NCBI GenBank assembly: GCA_007135015.1
Contig: SLJS01000286.1
Coordinates: 1-10,464 of the forward strand
Reading direction: 5' to 3'
DNA length: 10,464 nucleotides
Source: Alcanivorax sp.
GTDB taxonomy: Bacteria; Pseudomonadota; Gammaproteobacteria; Pseudomonadales; Alcanivoracaceae
Positions 1 to 7,838 of the stretch are shown here, piece after piece. Position numbers and translations under genes: made by a program. Below the pieces are notes generated by a model. That model was not told where the DNA came from and searched no databases. It saw only the letters and a program-made list of their open reading frames with translations. The number at the start of each line of letters is the position of its first letter. The stretch's first letter is position 1.

Positions 1-1989
1 CAGGTCCTCGAAGTCCGGCTCTTGCGCCGACGGAGCTTCCGATTGCTGTTCCTCGGCGGTTACTTCGAGCTCATCGGCCGACGACGCCGGCTCTTCGGTG
101 CCTGTGTCAGACTCCTCCAGGGACGGCTCCTCCAGGGACAGTTCGTCGAGAGAGGGTTCCGCCTGTTCAGCCGGTTCCGTGCTTCCGGACGACTCGGCGT
201 CCGCGCTTTCTTCCGGTACCCCCGGTTCTTCGGTGGCGATCGGCTCCGGCGGCGCCGTGGAAGAGACGTCGTCTCCGTCCGCGGTGCGTCCGAATTCCTT
301 GTCGCCGAGGGGATAACCCAGGGTGGCGACGCTCTCGCGGGCCAGGTCCAGGACGTGGTCCAGGGTCTGCGGATCGTCGGCCAGGCGCTCCAGGTAGTAC
401 TCCACGCCGGTGATGGCGTCGGCCAGGGTGTCCATGCTGCGCCAGTCCGGGTTTTCCGCGCCCTCGGCCAGCAGTTGCTCGCGTATATAGCGCACTGCCT
501 GGCGCAGTATCAGCGCCGGACGGTCCAGGTACACCATCTGCAGGCCGCCGCGCACCGCGTCCAGCTTCTCCGGCACCGGCTCAAGGAAGCTGTGATTCCA
601 TTGCGAGGCAATGAATTCCACGATGCCGTCCTTGGCCTCTTCCAGCCCGGCCAGGGATTCGCGGGTCACGGCGTCGCGAGCATGTTCCAGATGCGCGGGC
701 ACGCCCGCCTGCTGCCCGCCACCGCCCGAGCGCTCGCCGGCGCCCACGCCGGCGAGCGTGGCTTCCACATACAGCAGAGCGCCGGCCACATCCATCAGGG
801 CGTCATGGTCGATTTCGCGTTTGCCCGCGGCCATGTCCTGGAGCACCGCCAGTTGCTCCTCCACGGCCTTGCGCGGCTCGTTCAGCCCGAGCACCGCCAC
901 AGTGTCGGCCACCTGCTTGAGCACGGTGCACTGTTCATCCAGCGCACCGGGCTCGGCGCGGCCGTCCTGAACCAGTTGCTCCAGAGCCAGCTTGACCTTG
1001 TCGAGTTCCTCGGAGAGCGCCTCCGAGACCGAGGTCATCGCCGACTGGTCCGGGCCCGTCATGCGCGAGCGTTCGGCATCAACCATGGCCTCGTCGGGCA
1101 GCGCCTCGTCCAACCGGAACAGTTCCCGCACCAGGTCGATGCGCGGGCTGTGGGCGCCGCTCTTGGCAACATAGAAGAGCAGGTTCTTGAGCAGATCCCG
1201 TGGCGGGGTTTCAGTGAGGATTCCGGCGCCGCCGACCACCACCTGCTTCATTACCCGGTCAAGCTGCCCGAGGAGCATCTTCACCGAAGTGCCGCTCTCC
1301 ACCGCATTCCGGGAGATGGCTTCCACCAGCGCATTGGCGCTCTGCCACAGCCGGGACATGGCCGCCTCGCCGGAGACCTGCTCCAGCCGTGTGAATACCT
1401 TCTCCATGAAGCCCAGGTTGCGCTCCATGTCCTGATCGCGCAGCACGCCCAGCAGGGCCAGCTGATACATCTGGCGGATCTTGCGGGCCAGTTGCGGAAA
1501 CTCTGGATCATCCTTGACCGGCGGCGGCACCTGGCCGCCCGGGGTGCCGCCTTCCAGGTCGGGCTTGAACAGCGAGGTCTCCGACAACAGCGACTCGCCC
1601 CGGGCGGCGCGCATGTCGTTGAGCAGCGGCAGCAGCACCACCGGAAGATCCCTTCGGCTGGCCTGTACCCCTTCCAGATAGGAGGGCAACTGCAGGATGG
1701 CGCGCATCAGGGTCTCGCGGGCACCATCGAGCTGCTGGGAGGCCACTTCTCCGTTGAGCAGCGCCTGGGAGAGTTTCTCCATCTCCTCGGCGAGCAGCGA
1801 GGCGCCGTAGAACTCCACCATCTGCAGGGTGCCGAAGACCTGATGCAGATAGGTCTGACAGAAACGCATGCGAGTGGAGTCCTCGGGGTTCTCCACCCAG
1901 GCTTCGAGTGCCTGCTGGGCCTGCGTCAGGGTCTCCTGGATCTCCCCCTGTACCCAGTCCAGTGCAAGATAGTCATGCCCGTCAGCCAT
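1..1989 (-). CDS. chpA: ChpA/PilL hybrid histidine kinase of the type IV pilus chemosensory system, N-terminal 663 residues (cut by window edge)
   Basis: The frame is open from the ATG at 1989 to the window edge, so the phosphotransfer modules, kinase, CheW-like and receiver domains expected of ChpA lie outside. ChpA is the CheA-like kinase that passes phosphate to PilG and PilH to control twitching. The visible part is mostly helical. Residues 44–70 form an Hpt-like helix (YLHQVFGTLQMVEFYG, candidate phospho-acceptor H49). A second copy of the motif lies at 475–487 (KLDAVRGGLQMVY), with Asp477 in place of the His. Residues 524–563 (ITGVEYYLERL… ATLGYPLGD) look like the conserved end of the FimL-like N-terminal half. 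From about 564 to the edge the protein is a Glu/Asp/Ser/Pro-rich acidic linker (e.g. LDELSLEEPS). The start is set by a perfect AGGAGG four bases upstream. It is the last visible gene of the operon, 146 bp after pilK. Identification rests on motifs plus position. Confidence 0.9.
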   Translation of the reverse strand, partial: MADGHDYLALDWVQGEIQETLTQAQQALEAWVENPEDSTRMRFCQTYLHQVFGTLQMVEFYGASLLAEEMEKLSQALLNGEVASQQLDGARETLMRAILQLPSYLEGVQASRRDLPVVLLPLLNDMRAARGESLLSETSLFKPDLEGGTPGGQVPPPVKDDPEFPQLARKIRQMYQLALLGVLRDQDMERNLGFMEKVFTRLEQVSGEAAMSRLWQSANALVEAISRNAVESGTSVKMLLGQLDRVMKQVVVGGAGILTETPPRDLLKNLLFYVAKSGAHSPRIDLVRELFRLDEALPDEAMVDAERSRMTGPDQSAMTSVSEALSEELDKVKLALEQLVQDGRAEPGALDEQCTVLKQVADTVAVLGLNEPRKAVEEQLAVLQDMAAGKREIDHDALMDVAGALLYVEATLAGVGAGERSGGGGQQAGVPAHLEHARDAVTRESLAGLEEAKDGIVEFIASQWNHSFLEPVPEKLDAVRGGLQMVYLDRPALILRQAVRYIREQLLAEGAENPDWRSMDTLADAITGVEYYLERLADDPQTLDHVLDLARESVATLGYPLGDKEFGRTADGDDVSSTAPPEPIATEEPGVPEESADAESSGSTEPAEQAEPSLDELSLEEPSLEESDTGTEEPASSADELEVTAEEQQSEAPSAQEPDFEDL

Positions 1990-1993
1990 GCAG

Positions 1994-1999
1994 CCTCCT
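1994..1999 (-). promoter_or_regulatory. Shine-Dalgarno of chpA
   Basis: AGGAGG on the minus strand, separated by CTGC from the ATG at 1989. This fixes the chpA start and is the strongest ribosome binding site in the pil operon. The 146-bp gap 1990–2135 shows no convincing promoter or terminator. Confidence 0.75.
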
Positions 2000-2135
2000 G
2001 GGGAGCCGGGCCGTCCTTTCCGGGGTCGGCCTGCCGGCGGTTTCGGTAACGGACGCCTGTATTCCCGTATTCAGCCGCACCAGATGTTTCTTCCTCTTGT
2101 TGTTCGCTACGCCGCAGCACATGATGTCCCCTTCC

Positions 2136-3029
2136 TCAGCCTGCCTGCTCGGAGACCCGGCGAAAAGCCAGTGCATCGCCGAAATAGGTCCGCTCAAGCA
2201 ACGGGTGCTGCCAGTCGGTGATCTCGCCGGGGCCGAGCACAAGCACGCCGCCGTGCGCCAGGCGCTCGGCCAGGCGGGTGACGATCTGGCGCTTTCGCCA
2301 GCGTCGGAAATAGATCAGCATGTTCTGGCAGAAGATCAGATCCATGTCGCGCATGGGCGCCTTCTGCAGATCCAGCACATTGACCCGGGCGAAACAGATG
2401 CGATCACGCAGCAGCGAGTTCACCCGGTACTCCCGGTCACTGAGTTTCTCGAAATACTTCTCCCGCAACCGGGGATCGATCTGCTCGACCTTGCGCGCGG
2501 GAAAGACTCCCTTGCGAGCCTTGCTCAGCGTGGGCATGCTGATGTCCGTGGCGGTAATGCCGTAGTAGTCACCCGCGTTGTGCGCCTCGAACTGCTCGCG
2601 AACCGTCATCGCCAGCGAATAGGGCTCCTCGCCCGTGGAGCAGCCCACGCTCCAGATATCCAGGGATTCGCCGTCGGAGCGGTCGTCAAGGAAGCGCTGC
2701 GCAAACTCCTCGACCAGTGCGTAGGAGTCCGGATGGCGAAAGAAGCTGGTTTCCTGAACCGTGAGGCGATCCACCAGCGTGGACCATTCCATGGCGCGCG
2801 AGCCGCTGTCGCCCACCATGAGCATGTCGTAGTAGTCATCGTAATTTTCGATGCCCAGCTCGCGCATGCGGATATGAAGACTGGTCTCAAGGAATGTCTT
2901 GCGTTCCTTGGCCAGCGTCATGCCGGTACGCTCTTCCAGCAGCGCCTGCCAGAGCGTGAACTGCTCCTCGCTCATGGAAGGCGCGTTGCGAATTGACCAT
3001 CGATCGTTCACAGCTCTGCTCGGTATCAT
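2136..3029 (-). CDS. pilK: PilK, CheR-type chemoreceptor glutamate methyltransferase
   Basis: SAM-dependent methyltransferase expected to methylate glutamates of the PilJ receptor in the cytoplasm, adjusting its sensitivity. The 297-residue product shows the CheR N-terminal helical domain (about 20–90), then the landmarks TSFFRHP (94–100), the SAM-binding stretch WSVGCSTGEEPYS (126–138), GITATDIS (157–164) and CQNMLIYF (234–241), the counterpart of CRNVLIYF in CheR. The length is normal for the family. Two starts are possible: ATG at 3029 (27 bp after the pilJ stop) and Met19, ATG at 2975 (MSEEQFTLWQALLEER). Neither has a good Shine-Dalgarno. The family-like N-terminus begins near Met19, so 2975 is a serious alternative. 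It follows pilJ directly, and translation may be coupled. Confidence 0.92.
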   Translation of the reverse strand: MIPSRAVNDRWSIRNAPSMSEEQFTLWQALLEERTGMTLAKERKTFLETSLHIRMRELGIENYDDYYDMLMVGDSGSRAMEWSTLVDRLTVQETSFFRHPDSYALVEEFAQRFLDDRSDGESLDIWSVGCSTGEEPYSLAMTVREQFEAHNAGDYYGITATDISMPTLSKARKGVFPARKVEQIDPRLREKYFEKLSDREYRVNSLLRDRICFARVNVLDLQKAPMRDMDLIFCQNMLIYFRRWRKRQIVTRLAERLAHGGVLVLGPGEITDWQHPLLERTYFGDALAFRRVSEQAG

Positions 3030-3056
3030 GGCCCCGGCCCCGGAACCGGCTGACTA

Positions 3057-5081
3057 TCAGCCGTGCTCGGGCAGGCGGAAACCTGCAACCGAGTTCCGCA
3101 TTTCCTGTGCCATTTCGGCCAGGTTACCAATGGATTTCGCCGTGGCGGTGGTACCGGCCGACGTCTGGGAAGTAATCTCCTGGATCACGTTCATGGTGTT
3201 GGAGATGTGGCCCGCCGAAGCCGCCTGCTGGCGGGCCGCGTTGGAGATGTTCTGAATCAGGTCCGCGAGATTCTTGGATACCGATTCGATCTCCTCCAGC
3301 GCCACACCAGCGTCCTGCGCCAGGCGCGCACCCTTTACTACCTCGGCGGTGGTGTGCTCCATGGAGATCACCGCCTCGTTGGTGTCCGTCTGAATCGTTT
3401 TCACCAGCGTTTCGATCTGTTTCGTTGCCGCGGCGGAACGTTCCGCCAGGCGCTGCACTTCGTCGGCGACCACCGCGAAGCCCCGGCCCGCTTCGCCGGC
3501 CATGGACGCCTGGATCGCCGCGTTCAGTGCGAGGATGTTGGTCTGGTCGGCAATGTCGTTAATCAGGCTCACGATGTCACCGATCTCCTGGGAGGATTCA
3601 CCCAGGCGCTTGATCCGTTTCGATGTTTCCTGGATCTGCTCGCGAATCGTGTCCATGCCGTGAATGGTGGCCTGCACCACCTCGGAACCCTTGTTCGCGA
3701 TCGATACCGCGCGTTCCGCCACCGCGGCGGACTCGGCGGCGTTGGCCGACACCTGGTCAATGGAGACCGCCATCTCGTTCACCGCCGCCGAAGCGCCGGC
3801 AATCTCCTGGGCCTGGTGCTCGGAGGCCTCGGCCAGATGCATGGCCGTGGACTGGGTTTCCTGGGCGGCGGAGGCCACCTGCACGGCGGTCTGGTTAATG
3901 GTCTGTACCAGTGAGCGCAGCTGGTCAATGGAGTAGTTGATGGAGTCGGCAATGGCGCCGGTGAAGTCCTCGGTTACCGTTGCCTGCACGGTCAGGTCAC
4001 CATCGGCGAGGTCGCCCAGTTCGTCGAGCAGCCGCAGAATCGCCGCCTGGTTACGCTGGTTCTCCGCCTCGAGCTCCTGCTGGCGCTGGCGGTCCTCGCG
4101 GACCCGCAGGAACACGATGGCCACCGCCATGCCCAGTGCCGCCCCCGCAAGGATCAGCCCGAGAAGCACGGAGGGGAAGACGCCGGCGGTACCCGCCTCG
4201 AACTGTTCGTTCAGCGCCGTGGACTGCTCGAGCAGCGCCGCCGACTGGGCGACGATGCTGTCGGCGGCCGAGCGAACCTCGAACAGTCGCGGCGCGGTCT
4301 CAAGCAGTTCATCCACGGACTGCACCACGAACTCGTCGAACAGGTCCGCAATCTCGGCCAGGAAATCCAGTGCCATGGGATCGTCGACCTGCGCGACCCC
4401 CAGGTCGGCGTCGCCGACCAGCATGCCGTCGAGCACACGGCCGAACAGTGCGGCGTCACGGCCGAAGGCATCGGCGGCCACCACGGAGCCTTCACCGCCT
4501 TCAAGCACCCGGTCCACCGAACGGATGATGCGCTCGGCCAGCCAGGACTGGCGCTGCGCAAGCGCGACCTGTTCCGGGTCGGCGTTGTTCGCGATCATCA
4601 TTTCCACGATCGATTCGTACTCGGCCTGCAGCGCCGGCACGGCCTGGGCAAGTGTGTCCGCCGTGTCGTGAAGATCGAGCACGATGTCCTCGCCGCGCAG
4701 GATCACATCGGCGCTCTCGCGCACGTCATTCCAGGTCCGGTCCAGTTCTTCCTGTACCGAGGGGTCGGGTACGCTGACATGGCGAACCCGGTCCCAGGAA
4801 TTGCCGAATTCCTCCTGCGCCCGGGACAGCGCGCCGAATGCCTGCATGTCACCGGCGGCGGCCTCCAGGGAGCTGGTGGCCATCTGCTGGGAGAGCACCC
4901 GCATTTCCGAAGCCGTGGTGATGTTCTCCGCGGCCTGGCCGGCCTGCATCGCAAGCAGCACGAAGTTGATCAGCGTCAGGACCGTAGCGGCCCCGGCCCC
5001 CACATAAAGCAGCAGGTTGACGGGAGCCTCCTGCACGCGCTCGCGAACCCTGCCTATAAACTCTCCGGGATTAACCTTCAT
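3057..5081 (-). CDS. pilJ: PilJ, methyl-accepting chemoreceptor of the type IV pilus system
   Basis: Inner-membrane receptor whose cytoplasmic tip binds the PilI adaptor and ChpA kinase. The 674 residues contain a first membrane helix at about 21–46 (LLLYVGAGAATVLTLINFVL) and a periplasmic region of about 47–302, with the PilJ-typical segment ASEMRVLSQQMATSSLEAAAG. A second membrane helix is at about 303–326, followed by a HAMP-like segment to about 395 (LLDELGDLADGDLTVQATVTEDFTG) and a long coiled-coil signalling domain. The hairpin tip is clear at about 508–552: DIADQTNILALNAAIQASMAGEAGRGFAVVADEVQRLAERSA, split by eye into NDIADQTNILALNAAIQA, then SMAGEAGRGFAVVADEV. The protein ends at GFRLPEHG, without the NWETF-type tether found on some chemoreceptors. 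AGGAG eight bases upstream supports the start. In P. aeruginosa PilJ is reported to respond to pilin state, which may hold here. Confidence 0.95.
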   Translation of the reverse strand: MKVNPGEFIGRVRERVQEAPVNLLLYVGAGAATVLTLINFVLLAMQAGQAAENITTASEMRVLSQQMATSSLEAAAGDMQAFGALSRAQEEFGNSWDRVRHVSVPDPSVQEELDRTWNDVRESADVILRGEDIVLDLHDTADTLAQAVPALQAEYESIVEMMIANNADPEQVALAQRQSWLAERIIRSVDRVLEGGEGSVVAADAFGRDAALFGRVLDGMLVGDADLGVAQVDDPMALDFLAEIADLFDEFVVQSVDELLETAPRLFEVRSAADSIVAQSAALLEQSTALNEQFEAGTAGVFPSVLLGLILAGAALGMAVAIVFLRVREDRQRQQELEAENQRNQAAILRLLDELGDLADGDLTVQATVTEDFTGAIADSINYSIDQLRSLVQTINQTAVQVASAAQETQSTAMHLAEASEHQAQEIAGASAAVNEMAVSIDQVSANAAESAAVAERAVSIANKGSEVVQATIHGMDTIREQIQETSKRIKRLGESSQEIGDIVSLINDIADQTNILALNAAIQASMAGEAGRGFAVVADEVQRLAERSAAATKQIETLVKTIQTDTNEAVISMEHTTAEVVKGARLAQDAGVALEEIESVSKNLADLIQNISNAARQQAASAGHISNTMNVIQEITSQTSAGTTATAKSIGNLAEMAQEMRNSVAGFRLPEHG

Positions 5082-5083
5082 AA

Positions 5084-5104
5084 CTCTGGCTCCTGGCCCC
5101 TGGC
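5084..5104 (-). repeat. Decayed heptamer array containing the pilJ ribosome binding site
   Basis: On the minus strand the leader just before pilJ reads GCCAGGG GCCAGGA GCCAGAG, three consecutive 7-base units. Each is within one or two bases of the RCRAGRG heptamer seen in the arrays around tonB. The AGGAG that serves as the pilJ Shine-Dalgarno (5090–5094) spans the junction of units two and three. It could be a chance GC-rich triplication; the link to the other arrays is inference. Confidence 0.5.
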
Positions 5105-5150
5105 TTTGCGCCTTTTACCCTGTTTCGTCTTGTTGTCGGCAACCTGCAGG

Positions 5151-5696
5151 TCACCCCGTCCGGGCCCCCTGCAGGAATTTCGGATCCTCGGCCAGCTGGT
5201 AGAGACTGAACACCGGCCAGTACCCATCGTTTCGCTTGTAGGCCCCGCGCGTATAGGGCTTGACCGCCTGGTCCAGCTCCGGGGCTTCCTCGACAAACCC
5301 CTCCTCCGGGAAGTGCTGCATGCCCAGCACCTCATCAACCACCAGACCGGTATAGAGCTCCCCCTGGTCCATCACCAGCAGGCGGCGGCGGCGCTCCTGC
5401 AGCGCGGTGGTCTTGTCGAGAAAGCCGGTCAGGTCCATGACCGTCATCAACCGCCCGCGCACGTTGGCCACCCCCTTCATCCAGCTCAGCACCCCCGGCA
5501 CGTGGGTGTAGGCGGGGACCGAGAGAATCTCGGAGACCTCCTCCAGCGGCGCCACATAATGCACGCCGTCGAGCACGAAGCCGATGCCGCTCCAGTAGCG
5601 CACCACGTCCTGCCGCGACGGCAGGTCCCGCGCCTGCTCCCGGCAGCGGGCGAAGTACTCCGCCAGTTTCTCGAATGCCGCCGATGCCGCGCTCAT
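5151..5696 (-). CDS. pilI: PilI, CheW-like adaptor of the pilus chemosensory complex
   Basis: Cytoplasmic scaffold protein expected to link the PilJ signalling tip to the ChpA kinase. The 181-residue product has a short helical N-terminus (1–32) and then a CheW domain (about 35–172). The domain carries the characteristic GVANVRGRLMTVMDLTGFL (75–93), RLLVMDQGELYTGLVVDEVLGM (roughly 105–126, quoted here only as landmark ends RLLVMD and VVDEVLGM) and a closing VFSLYQLAEDPKF. The ATG at 5696 is preceded by GAGGGGAG at a normal distance. The gene lies 29 bp after pilH and 69 bp before pilJ in the operon. Confidence 0.93.
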   Translation of the reverse strand: MSAASAAFEKLAEYFARCREQARDLPSRQDVVRYWSGIGFVLDGVHYVAPLEEVSEILSVPAYTHVPGVLSWMKGVANVRGRLMTVMDLTGFLDKTTALQERRRRLLVMDQGELYTGLVVDEVLGMQHFPEEGFVEEAPELDQAVKPYTRGAYKRNDGYWPVFSLYQLAEDPKFLQGARTG

Positions 5697-5725
5697 GCCC
5701 GCGCTCCCCTCACTCGACTGTTCTG

Positions 5726-6094
5726 TCAGTCACCGGCAAGCTGCTGCTCCACGGTCTTCATCAGTACATCCTCGTCAACGGGCTTGGTCAGATAATCCCG
5801 CGCCCCCTGCCGCTTGCCCCAGACCCGGTCGGTTTCCTGATCCTTGGTGGTAATGATCACGATGGGAATGTGCGCGGTATCGGACCCCTTGGTCAGCTGC
5901 CGCGTGGCCTGGAACCCGTTCAGCCCGGGCATCACCACATCCATCAGCACCAGATCGGGCAGCTCGGCCCTGGCAACCGCCACCCCATCGGCCCCGTTGG
6001 CGGCCTCCAGCACCTCGTGACCATACCTTTCCAGCACTTCACGGAACTTGTAGGTCTCGGTGGGAGAGTCGTCAACGATGAGAATGCGTGCCAT
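5726..6094 (-). CDS. pilH: PilH, single-domain response regulator
   Basis: CheY-like receiver of 122 residues with no output domain. Acidic pocket D8/D9, phospho-acceptor D52 in LVLMDVVMP, conserved Thr82/Thr83 in VIITTKDQE and Lys104 in YLTKPV are all present. The stretch VWGKRQGARDYLTKP is typical of PilH and separates it from PilG. In P. aeruginosa PilH acts as phosphate sink and/or retraction regulator, opposing PilG on the PilB/PilT motors and cAMP. The same is inferred here. The start has GAGGT about five bases upstream. The gene begins 35 bp after the pilG stop. Confidence 0.94.
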   Translation of the reverse strand: MARILIVDDSPTETYKFREVLERYGHEVLEAANGADGVAVARAELPDLVLMDVVMPGLNGFQATRQLTKGSDTAHIPIVIITTKDQETDRVWGKRQGARDYLTKPVDEDVLMKTVEQQLAGD

Positions 6095-6129
6095 AAGATA
6101 CCTCGTACAAATTCCGCCGCCGTCCGGGT

Positions 6130-6513
6130 CTAGCTCGCCATGTGCTGACGAATGGCTCCCAGCAACTCTTCCTTGGAAAAGGGCTTGGTCAGGTACTCAT
6201 CGGAGCCCACGATGCGGCCCTTGGCCTTGTCGAACAGACCGTCCTTGCTCGACAGCATGATCACCGGCGTCTCCCGGAAAGCACTGTTGTTCTTGATCAG
6301 GGCACAGGTCTGGTAACCGTCCAGGCGCGGCATCATGATGTCGACGAAAATGATGTCCGGCCTGGTGTCGGCAATCTTGGCCAGTGCGTCGAATCCATCC
6401 GTGGCGGTGCTTACCGTGCATCCAGCCTTTTGCAACAGGGTCTCCGCGGTGCGACGAATCGTCTTGGAGTCGTCGATCACCATGATCTTGAGGTCCTGGA
6501 AGTTGTCAGTCAT
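6130..6513 (-). CDS. pilG: PilG, single-domain response regulator, first gene of the pil-chp operon
   Basis: CheY-like receiver of 127 residues. D14/D15, phospho-acceptor D58 in IIFVDIMMPRLDGYQ, Ser88/Ser89 in VIMLSSKDG and Lys110 in YLTKPF are intact. The segment CALIKNNSAFRETPVIMLSS followed by KDGLFDKAKGRIVGSDEYL is the PilG signature. PilG is the output protein that promotes pilus extension (and, in Pseudomonas, CyaB activation). The upstream AAGGG lies about nine bases before the ATG, a moderate ribosome site. It is the first gene of the leftward operon and diverges from gshB, so the operon promoter should lie within 6514–6660. I found no convincing -35/-10 pair on that strand. Confidence 0.95.
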   Translation of the reverse strand: MTDNFQDLKIMVIDDSKTIRRTAETLLQKAGCTVSTATDGFDALAKIADTRPDIIFVDIMMPRLDGYQTCALIKNNSAFRETPVIMLSSKDGLFDKAKGRIVGSDEYLTKPFSKEELLGAIRQHMAS

Positions 6514-6525
6514 GCAAAACAGCCC

Positions 6526-6535
6526 TTACGCGTAA
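6526..6535. other. Perfect 10-bp palindrome TTACGCGTAA in the pilG leader
   Basis: TTACGCGTAA is fully self-complementary and lies 13 bp upstream of the pilG ATG, overlapping the region that should hold the pilG ribosome binding site. It could be an operator half, or chance. No second copy is visible nearby. Confidence 0.3.
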
Positions 6536-6624
6536 ACCGATGGGAGGCCCAACCTTTTGTTTTTACGTGCCTTGTTATTCAACGCCGGGCAGAAATTCCG
6601 CCACCTTGCGCCCAGAGCACGTTT

Positions 6625-6654
6625 TTAACACAGTTTCCAGATTCAATCTATAAA
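6625..6654 (+). promoter_or_regulatory. Sigma70-like promoter of gshB
   Basis: TTAACA (6625–6630), 18-bp spacer, TATAAA (6649–6654), each one base from consensus and set in the only AT-rich patch of the region. Predicted transcription start is near 6661, giving a leader of about 70 nt to gshB. A second in-frame ATG at 6679 lies in this leader. Confidence 0.5.
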
Positions 6655-6732
6655 AGCCTAAAACGGCAGGAAAATTCCATGGCTGCCGCCGGGACCCGCT
6701 GCTACCATTCCGGCAACGGACGGGGAGCGGCA

Positions 6733-7698
6733 ATGACACCAACCATCGGGGTTGTAATGGACCCCATCGAGCATATCAAGCCCTGGAAGGACACCACCCT
6801 GGCCATGCTGCTGGAATGCCAGCGCCGGGGCTGGCCGCTACGGTACATGAACCCCCGGGACCTGTTTCTCCGCGACGGGCGAGTCCAGGCCTTCACCCGC
6901 GAGCTGGAGGTCATCGACCGCAACCAGGACTGGTTTCGCGCCGGCGAACCCGCCGCGCAGGACCTGGCGGAGCTCGATATTGTGCTTATGCGACAGGACC
7001 CGCCCTTCGACAGCACCTACCTGTACACCACCTACCTGCTGGAGAAGCTCGAGCGCCAGGGGGTCATGGTGGTCAACCGCCCGGGCTCGGTCCGCGACGC
7101 CAACGAGAAGCTCTTCGCCACCGACTTCCCGGACTGCGCCCCGCCCACGGTCGTCTCCTCCGACAGCCGCGTGCTGCGGGAATTTGTGGCCGAGCACGGC
7201 GACACGGTCATGAAGCCGCTGGACGGCATGGGCGGCAGCAAGGTCTTCCACGTCCAGCACGGCAACCTGAACACCACGGTGATCATTGATGTACTGACCG
7301 ACAACGGCCTGACCCCGATCATGGCCCAGCGCTATATCCCGGAGATCACCACCGGAGACAAGCGCATCCTGATGATCGACGGCGAGCCGGTACCCGCCGT
7401 GCTGGCCCGGGTACCCCTGGCTGGAGAATTCCGGGGCAACCTGGCCGCCGGCGGCTCCGGCGAGGGCCGCGAGCTCAGCGACCGCGACCGTGAGATCTGC
7501 GCCCGCGTGGGCCCGGTGCTCCGGCACAAGGGCATCTGGTTCGCCGGACTCGATGTCATCGGCGACTGGCTCACCGAGATCAACGTCACCAGCCCCACCT
7601 GCGTGCGCGAACTCGACGGGATCTTCGGCCTCAATATCGCCGGACAACTGTTCGACCGACTCCTCGAGATCCGCCAGCAGGGGCAGGACAGGCAATGA
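6733..7698 (+). CDS. gshB: Glutathione synthetase (ATP-grasp)
   Basis: Catalyses ATP-dependent ligation of glycine to gamma-glutamylcysteine, the last step of glutathione synthesis, in the cytoplasm. The 321-residue product is the normal bacterial GshB length. It begins with the family N-terminus IGVVMDPIEHIKPWKD (5–20). It carries MRQDPPFDSTYLY (86–98), the ATP-grasp loop KPLDGMGGSKVF (161–172), GDKRILMIDGEPVPA (208–222), AAGGSGEGRELSDRD (238–252) and the metal-binding GLDVIGDWLTEINVTSPT (272–289). I chose the ATG at 6733 because GGGGAG lies five bases upstream and homologues start here. An in-frame ATG at 6679 would add 18 atypical residues. The gene diverges from pilG and precedes tonB, as in P. 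aeruginosa; the link to the pilus genes looks like conserved neighbourhood rather than shared function. Confidence 0.97.
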   Translation: MTPTIGVVMDPIEHIKPWKDTTLAMLLECQRRGWPLRYMNPRDLFLRDGRVQAFTRELEVIDRNQDWFRAGEPAAQDLAELDIVLMRQDPPFDSTYLYTTYLLEKLERQGVMVVNRPGSVRDANEKLFATDFPDCAPPTVVSSDSRVLREFVAEHGDTVMKPLDGMGGSKVFHVQHGNLNTTVIIDVLTDNGLTPIMAQRYIPEITTGDKRILMIDGEPVPAVLARVPLAGEFRGNLAAGGSGEGRELSDRDREICARVGPVLRHKGIWFAGLDVIGDWLTEINVTSPTCVRELDGIFGLNIAGQLFDRLLEIRQQGQDRQ

Positions 7699-7699
7699 T

Positions 7700-7714
7700 C
7701 GGCCGCCACGGCCG
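7700..7714 (+). terminator. Small hairpin just after gshB, doubtful terminator
   Basis: CGGCCG, loop CCA, CGGCCG starts two bases after the gshB stop codon. The stem is only 6 bp (CGGCCG is itself palindromic) and no T-run follows, so intrinsic termination is weakly supported. Confidence 0.2.
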
Positions 7715-7764
7715 GAGACGGCCCACAGCGTACCGACCACCGAACGCACGCAGTAATGGAAGTG

Positions 7765-7792
7765 GCGAGAAGCGAGCACCGAGAGGCGAGAT
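7765..7792 (+). repeat. Decayed heptamer array (four units)
   Basis: Reads GCGAGAA GCGAGCA CCGAGAG GCGAGAT, four 7-base units around SCGAGMN. The 11-bp stretch CGAGAGGCGAG (7780–7790) is the exact reverse complement of 7890–7900, at the start of the perfect array downstream, and pairs equally at each later 7-bp step. The two arrays therefore lie in inverted orientation around about 98 bp. Confidence 0.7.
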
Positions 7793-7815
7793 AAGCGGCG
7801 GGTCCTGGGCAGTCA

Positions 7816-7838
7816 GTCGCGGCGTTGTATCCCGCGAC
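7816..7838. repeat. Hairpin between the two inverted heptamer arrays
   Basis: Perfect 7-bp arms GTCGCGG (7816–7822) and CCGCGAC (7832–7838), 9-nt loop. It sits inside the segment bounded by the inverted heptamer arrays. No T-run follows. Confidence 0.5.

Noticed and set aside
22..2049. 675-codon open frame on the plus strand opposite chpA
   Set aside because: It has no recognisable protein features (His/Gln/Gly/Leu/Arg-rich composition typical of antisense to GC-rich genes). The minus frame encodes an obvious ChpA N-terminus with a perfect Shine-Dalgarno.
2087..2107. Further heptamers (minus GCGAACA ACAAGAG GAAGAAA) in the pilK–chpA gap
   Set aside because: Only the middle unit fits RCRAGRG; period 7 is not convincing over three units.
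2136..2996. Long plus-strand open frame opposite pilK (part of 1908–2996)
   Set aside because: Shadow of pilK; the CheR motifs are on the minus strand.
3063..4671. Plus-strand open frames opposite pilJ, including a serine-rich one at 3937–4671
   Set aside because: Low-complexity shadows of the alanine-rich coiled-coil receptor on the other strand.
6558..6600. Sigma54-type promoter for pilG (GGCACG on the minus strand)
   Set aside because: The -24-like element is present, but the -12 GC element is missing at the required distance.
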